The notes beneath the pieces were generated by a model, which was not told the origin of the DNA, ran no database searches, and saw only the letters and a list, made by a program, of their open reading frames with translations. This document shows positions 59,748 through 64,000 of a stretch of DNA of 64,000 nt, piece by piece. How positions within the stretch are numbered: position 1 is the stretch's first letter; each line of letters opens with the position of its first letter. The translations under genes were made by a program, and so were the position numbers. This DNA is from Algoriphagus sp. TR-M9 (GTDB lineage: Bacteria; Bacteroidota; Bacteroidia; Cytophagales; Cyclobacteriaceae): NCBI RefSeq assembly GCF_027594545.1, contig NZ_CP115160.1, positions 2,613,001 to 2,677,000 of the forward strand, written 5' to 3'.

Positions 59748-61595
59748 TTAATGGAATGGGTTTCTTACAATTTTAGGATTGGCATCGATGATATCCTGCC
59801 CAATGAAGGAATAGTAATTTCCCAACTGGAAGAATCTCGGTGCACGGAATCTAGGAGCGACTGAGCGTACAAATACAAACTTGCCATCTCGCGGATCACC
59901 CGGTCTAACTACCCGATATGGATAGAGGCTATAGATCATGCTTTCTGGGTTACTGGTATTGCCATCCCATTTTTCATGAGCCACTCTCCATCTTTTGTAA
60001 TCCCATACTACATGATCCTCAAATGCCAGCTCTACTCTGCGTTCCTGCATGATATCTTCCATAGTTAGGCTGCTTAGACTATTCGGGCCAAACCCTGCTC
60101 TTTCTCTAAGCACATTGATATAATCCACTGCTTCTGGCATACCCAGTTCGAAAGCAGCCTCAGCAGCATTCAGGTAGATTTCACCCAGTCTGAATCTTAC
60201 CCACCATACTTCACTACGTATACCTCTGGTACTAGCTCCTACAGCATTATCTACATACTTTCTAAGATAGAAACCTGTATTTGAAACTTCCTGGATAGAA
60301 CGGTGAGGACCACCGGCCGCAACCAAAACTCCACCATCTTCATATTCTGTAGCCAATCCGTCAGATTCGATTCGGTCGTAGGAATTACCGTTCCAAACCA
60401 TGACTCCAGCTTGCATAAAGATCTCCTGACCTCTAAAGGAGGCTCCTGGGTAGATTACTGTTCCATACAATCTGGCATCCTTATTTTCAAAGATGTCATC
60501 TACCTCATCATAATAGATATAGTCAGACCCATCTTCTGTATGAGTTTTAAGTTCTCCTGAACTTCCATCCAAATACTGGAAGTCCTCTACCAACCCCAAA
60601 CCTGGAGTGATAGCCGAGGAACCCAGGTTATCTTCACGAGCAGATCTAGCCACGTTGTCATAGGTAAATCCATGTCTTTTATCCGCTGAAAGCAAATAGT
60701 CCTGTGCCCAGATCACCTCTGGGTTACCATTCTTGGTGATAATAGCCTCGTAGAAATTTTCACCCAGGTCAGGGTTAGCATTATAAAGACCATAGCCTCC
60801 TTCTTCCAAAATGGTTTTTGACGCGTTCAGAGACTTGGTGTAGTATCCTTCAGCTCTAGAAGGATCAATTCCCACTTCTCCTCCAGGCAACTGGATCGGA
60901 GAACCCATTTCTGAATTATACTTCGCCAAGGATCCTGCATATAGGGCCGCTCTACTCACCACTGCCAGTGCAGTAAATCTATTTGCACGGGTTTGGCTGC
61001 CATTGTTACCCAAAGTAGGCATGATGGCTTCCATTTCAGAGATCACAAAGTCGTAAACTTCTGCTTCGGTATTTCTTGGATACTGAAGGTAACTAGGATC
61101 TCCACTGAAATCATAGATCAACTCTTCCGTGATGAGCGGAACTCCCCCCATTCGCTTCACATGCTCGAAGTACACGTAGGCACGAATAAATCTAAGTTCA
61201 CTCAGAAACTGCGTTTTTTGATCTTCTGACAATTCTGAAACAGTATTCAGTTTGTCAATAGCCAGGTTGATATCTCGGATCAATCCATAATCCCACAGGC
61301 TCCATCTACCGAAGTTGTAGGAAAATATATTGTTCAGACCATCATTTCCAGAATATCCGGACCACATGGCCTCATCGTAGGCTGCAAAATCAGCCCATCC
61401 CGTAGTCAGGGATGTATGTGCAGGTAATCTGTCATAATAATTAGAAAGAACACCAGTGATTAGCTTGGTATCATTCCATACCTGATCGTCAAGTAGGATA
61501 TTTGGCGGCTCCAGCTCTAAGTAATCTGAATCGCAGGAGGTTGATAGCATGGATAATAGCGTCAACCCTAAAATATATCTTTTGAAGAATTTCAT
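59748..61595 (-). CDS. susD: SusD/RagB family outer-membrane nutrient-binding lipoprotein
   Basis: 615 residues from ATG 61595 (MKFFKRYILGLTLLSM); an earlier start at 61628 would place 11 extra residues before the signal peptide and overlap susC. Lipobox LSTSC. The family marks are DYLELEPPNILLDDQVW at the start, four TPR-like helical pairs (FIRAYVYFEHVKRMGGVPL) and the C-terminal RRVELAFEDHVVWDYKRW. It captures a glycan or peptide ligand on the cell surface and delivers it to the SusC channel. The ligand is not predictable. Confidence 0.93.
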   Translation of the reverse strand: MKFFKRYILGLTLLSMLSTSCDSDYLELEPPNILLDDQVWNDTKLITGVLSNYYDRLPAHTSLTTGWADFAAYDEAMWSGYSGNDGLNNIFSYNFGRWSLWDYGLIRDINLAIDKLNTVSELSEDQKTQFLSELRFIRAYVYFEHVKRMGGVPLITEELIYDFSGDPSYLQYPRNTEAEVYDFVISEMEAIMPTLGNNGSQTRANRFTALAVVSRAALYAGSLAKYNSEMGSPIQLPGGEVGIDPSRAEGYYTKSLNASKTILEEGGYGLYNANPDLGENFYEAIITKNGNPEVIWAQDYLLSADKRHGFTYDNVARSAREDNLGSSAITPGLGLVEDFQYLDGSSGELKTHTEDGSDYIYYDEVDDIFENKDARLYGTVIYPGASFRGQEIFMQAGVMVWNGNSYDRIESDGLATEYEDGGVLVAAGGPHRSIQEVSNTGFYLRKYVDNAVGASTRGIRSEVWWVRFRLGEIYLNAAEAAFELGMPEAVDYINVLRERAGFGPNSLSSLTMEDIMQERRVELAFEDHVVWDYKRWRVAHEKWDGNTSNPESMIYSLYPYRVVRPGDPRDGKFVFVRSVAPRFRAPRFFQLGNYYSFIGQDIIDANPKIVRNPFH

Positions 61596-61605
61596 AATAG
61601 TTCTT

Positions 61606-64000
61606 TTATAGGGTGATATTAAAACCAAATGTGAACAAGCGCTGCTGAGGATATACTAATCCATTACCAGCCCCGATTTCCGGATCTATACCAAAGTCTT
61701 TCACATTGTCAAATGAGAACAAGTTTGTACCTGATGCATAAACTCTGAGCGTACTGATACCGATTTTTTCCAATACTGGGCCAGGAAGTCTGTACCCTAG
61801 TTCCAAGTTTCTCAATCTCATGTATTTCACATTGGTCAACCAGAAGGTATTGTGTCGGTAAAGATGGTCAGCCCCGAATCTTCTGATCGCAGGGTAAGTT
61901 CCCGGTACCCAATCACTATCTGAGTTGTACAGATCCTCTCTGTGCCATCTATCCTCAAACATATAATCCGGAGAGGTACCATTGTTTTGGAAAGGGTATC
62001 GCAGCTCCCAGTTTCTGGTAAAGGTCTGCATGGAGGCTCCCGCAAAGCTGAAGTAAAGGTCAAAACCCTTGTAATTTGCAGAGCCATTGAAGCCAAAGCT
62101 CATGTATGGATTGGCGCCTTCAGCATACCCTATTGGTCTTTCATCCATACCATTGATGGTGCCGTCACCGTTCACATCCTTGTAGATAAAGTCGCCAGGG
62201 AGTAGATTTCTATTGCCCTGTCCATCGATGTTTACCGGGTGGTTATTGATTTGTTCTTGGCTTTCGAATCTACCTTCTACCTGATACCCCCAGTTGATAT
62301 TGGCCCAGCGATTCTCTTGGTCAGTTCTGTATTCATTCCAGGAGTTACCGAATCTAGGCTTGTACCTTTCAGTTATTTTCAACCTGGAGATGGTTCCATT
62401 GGCACTTAAGGTGAAGTTTACATTTCCGGCTTGTCCAGAATAAGTAATTATACCTTCAACACCTCTATGAGCATCCGACTCCAGGTTTTCCGAAGGCAGG
62501 GTGTACCCTACTTCAGTAGGAAGCAAAACATCATATCGCCCGGCAGGCAAACCAGTTCTTTTTCTTTCGAAAATATCTGCCTGCAAGAATAACTTGTCCT
62601 TGAAGAAATAGGAATCTATACCAAAGTTGATGTTGGTATTGGTAATCCAGGATAAATTCCTTACTGGCAGTCCTCTTGGATCTACTCCAGGTACAAAAGA
62701 ACCGTTCAAAATAGCACTACCACCTGCAGTAGGGATGAAATTATACCCTGAGTAATAGCTGAAAGGATCTACAATAAAATTATTGCTACCTATAAATCTA
62801 TCACTACCCGTCTGTCCCCATGAACCTCTAAATTTCAAACCACTCAGAAAATCTCCGGTGATATTGTCCATAAAGCCTTCATCAGAGATTTTCCATCCGG
62901 CAGTCACGCCAGGGAAGAAACCATATCTGTTTTCCTCATCAAATAGGAATGAACCGTCAAGTCTCCCGAAAACCTCTAATAGGTATTTCTCTTGGTAGTT
63001 GTAGTTGATTTTTGCCAAATATCCCTCTCTAGCCTCTTGGTATATTTCATCAATCAGGAGATCCTGATCTGCAAAAGACATGATTGGGATGTAATTGTTT
63101 GGCGGCACGGTGTGTACTACTGTGTAATGCGAATTATTGCTCCATCTCTCGTATGCCGCTATACCTGCTAGGTAATGGTCACCCCAGTTTTTACCATAAT
63201 TCACCTGGAACTGTGCCACTTGGTCTACAGTATTGCGCTTTCTTCTTTCTCTCCATGGGTTTTGGTTGCCCCACTCTGGCCTGGTTTCGTATACATCCGT
63301 ATCCTCATTGTAGATGTAGCCATCGTAGGTATATTCAAATCCATCAAAATCAAAGTTGTTAAAGCTATAAGAGTAAGTACCTTTCATTGAAAGGCCGAAG
63401 TCAAACTCATACTGTGCGTAGAAGTTCGCTTTTATAGCGCGATTGACCTCATCTATATACCCTGTGATTTCCTTAGTATAGGTAGCCGGGTTTACGTTGA
63501 TGTTGTGAACGTCACCGTTTACATAATTCGGGTTATCATTCGCATAGGGACGCTCTGTTGGCCACATGGTGAAAATACTCAAGAATGGGTTAAAATAATC
63601 ATCCAATCCTGGCACACCTACCTGCTCTCTATTTTCCAATCTACCACTAAGCTGAGTACCTACTGAGAGGCCATCTGCCAAGGTCATTTCTATATTTGAC
63701 TGGAAGTTAGTTCGTTGGAAGAGGTAATCTTCAATCATCGCATCCTGATCCAAGTGGGATACAGAGAAGAAATACTTGGTGTTCTGAGAACCTCCAGTTG
63801 CGCTGGCATTGATGGAGGACTGAGGCACATTAGGCTTCATGATGAAGTCATAGTAATCAAAGCTTTGGAAGCCTTTTTCTGTTCCCTGCTCCCATCTGGC
63901 CAGATCTTCAGGGGAGATAGTTGGGCTTCCACCTAGATTCACTTCAGACTCCGCATTGGCACGTACATGCTGGAAGGCATTTGCTGGCTGTGGATATCTG
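61606..64000 (-). CDS. susC: SusC/RagA TonB-dependent receptor, C-terminal part, cut by right edge
   Basis: At least 798 residues. The frame stays open to the window edge (YPQPANAFQHVRANAESEVN precedes the GTG at 63942), so the N-terminal signal, carboxypeptidase-like domain and plug are outside. The barrel part shows NYQEKYLLEVFGRLDGSFLF, GFFPGVTAGWKISDE and FRGSWGQTGSD, and ends PQQRLFTFGFNITL with a C-terminal aromatic-rich strand. It stops 10 nt before the susD start. It is the energy-coupled outer-membrane channel of the operon. A cognate regulator is not visible unless it lies upstream. Confidence 0.95.
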   Translation of the reverse strand, partial: RYPQPANAFQHVRANAESEVNLGGSPTISPEDLARWEQGTEKGFQSFDYYDFIMKPNVPQSSINASATGGSQNTKYFFSVSHLDQDAMIEDYLFQRTNFQSNIEMTLADGLSVGTQLSGRLENREQVGVPGLDDYFNPFLSIFTMWPTERPYANDNPNYVNGDVHNINVNPATYTKEITGYIDEVNRAIKANFYAQYEFDFGLSMKGTYSYSFNNFDFDGFEYTYDGYIYNEDTDVYETRPEWGNQNPWRERRKRNTVDQVAQFQVNYGKNWGDHYLAGIAAYERWSNNSHYTVVHTVPPNNYIPIMSFADQDLLIDEIYQEAREGYLAKINYNYQEKYLLEVFGRLDGSFLFDEENRYGFFPGVTAGWKISDEGFMDNITGDFLSGLKFRGSWGQTGSDRFIGSNNFIVDPFSYYSGYNFIPTAGGSAILNGSFVPGVDPRGLPVRNLSWITNTNINFGIDSYFFKDKLFLQADIFERKRTGLPAGRYDVLLPTEVGYTLPSENLESDAHRGVEGIITYSGQAGNVNFTLSANGTISRLKITERYKPRFGNSWNEYRTDQENRWANINWGYQVEGRFESQEQINNHPVNIDGQGNRNLLPGDFIYKDVNGDGTINGMDERPIGYAEGANPYMSFGFNGSANYKGFDLYFSFAGASMQTFTRNWELRYPFQNNGTSPDYMFEDRWHREDLYNSDSDWVPGTYPAIRRFGADHLYRHNTFWLTNVKYMRLRNLELGYRLPGPVLEKIGISTLRVYASGTNLFSFDNVKDFGIDPEIGAGNGLVYPQQRLFTFGFNITL

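Noticed and set aside
1..64000. tRNA, rRNA and riboswitch genes
   Set aside because: No cloverleaf, rRNA segment or known riboswitch core was recognised by reading; a covariance-model search could change this.

Overview
The window looks like chromosomal DNA from a Bacteroidota bacterium, most likely Cytophagales (a Cyclobacteriaceae-like lineage). The reasons are a SusC/SusD pair with a DUF3823 lipoprotein, DUF2807 (GIN) adhesin-like proteins, a large family of about 800-residue FtsX/MacB-type permeases, S23-type four-helix-bundle genes, a cytochrome bd oxidase, and start sites without Shine-Dalgarno sequences. No rRNA, tRNA or CRISPR was recognised. Family assignments come from reading the protein sequences; no database search was run.

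Region 1 (1-24 kb, all minus strand) is a surface-polysaccharide cluster read right to left. It begins with a winged-helix regulator at 23.7 kb. It holds a wecE/wecD-like pair that would make an N-acylated 4-amino-4,6-dideoxy sugar nucleotide, a polyprenyl-phosphate-type GT2, two polytopic membrane proteins, a Wzm/Wzt ABC exporter, FkbM and other SAM methyltransferases, and several glycosyltransferases. The last one runs off the left edge. The left third is compact and intact, with ATGA/TAATG overlaps. The right two thirds are eroded and full of repeats: a GT2 with a 1-nt frameshift, a methyltransferase with in-frame stops, a 33-codon DegT remnant, a VapC toxin with a nonsense codon, and long palindrome-rich repeats between genes.

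Region 2 (24-30 kb) has a 530-residue membrane protein, a complete IS3/IS150-type element, elaA, and a block of the same long repeats in inverted orientation.

Region 3 (29.6-56.4 kb) has seven FtsX/MacB-like permease paralogues without an ATPase partner, a small conserved hypothetical gene, a PD40 lipoprotein, cydAB plus a duplicated cydB tail, a bestrophin-like channel and two GIN-domain genes around the seventh permease. Region 4 (56.7-64 kb) has a TPR sensor histidine kinase followed by a convergent susC-susD-DUF3823 operon cut by the right edge.

The most unusual feature is a family of degenerate heptanucleotide arrays found throughout the window. Up to 33 consecutive 7-mers run in perfect register, in several sequence dialects. 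In the polysaccharide cluster they touch start codons, often TTG. In the permease region they follow stop codons. They also enclose a four-helix-bundle gene with no spacer. A second palindromic repeat class encloses a DUF559 gene that separates wzt from wzm.
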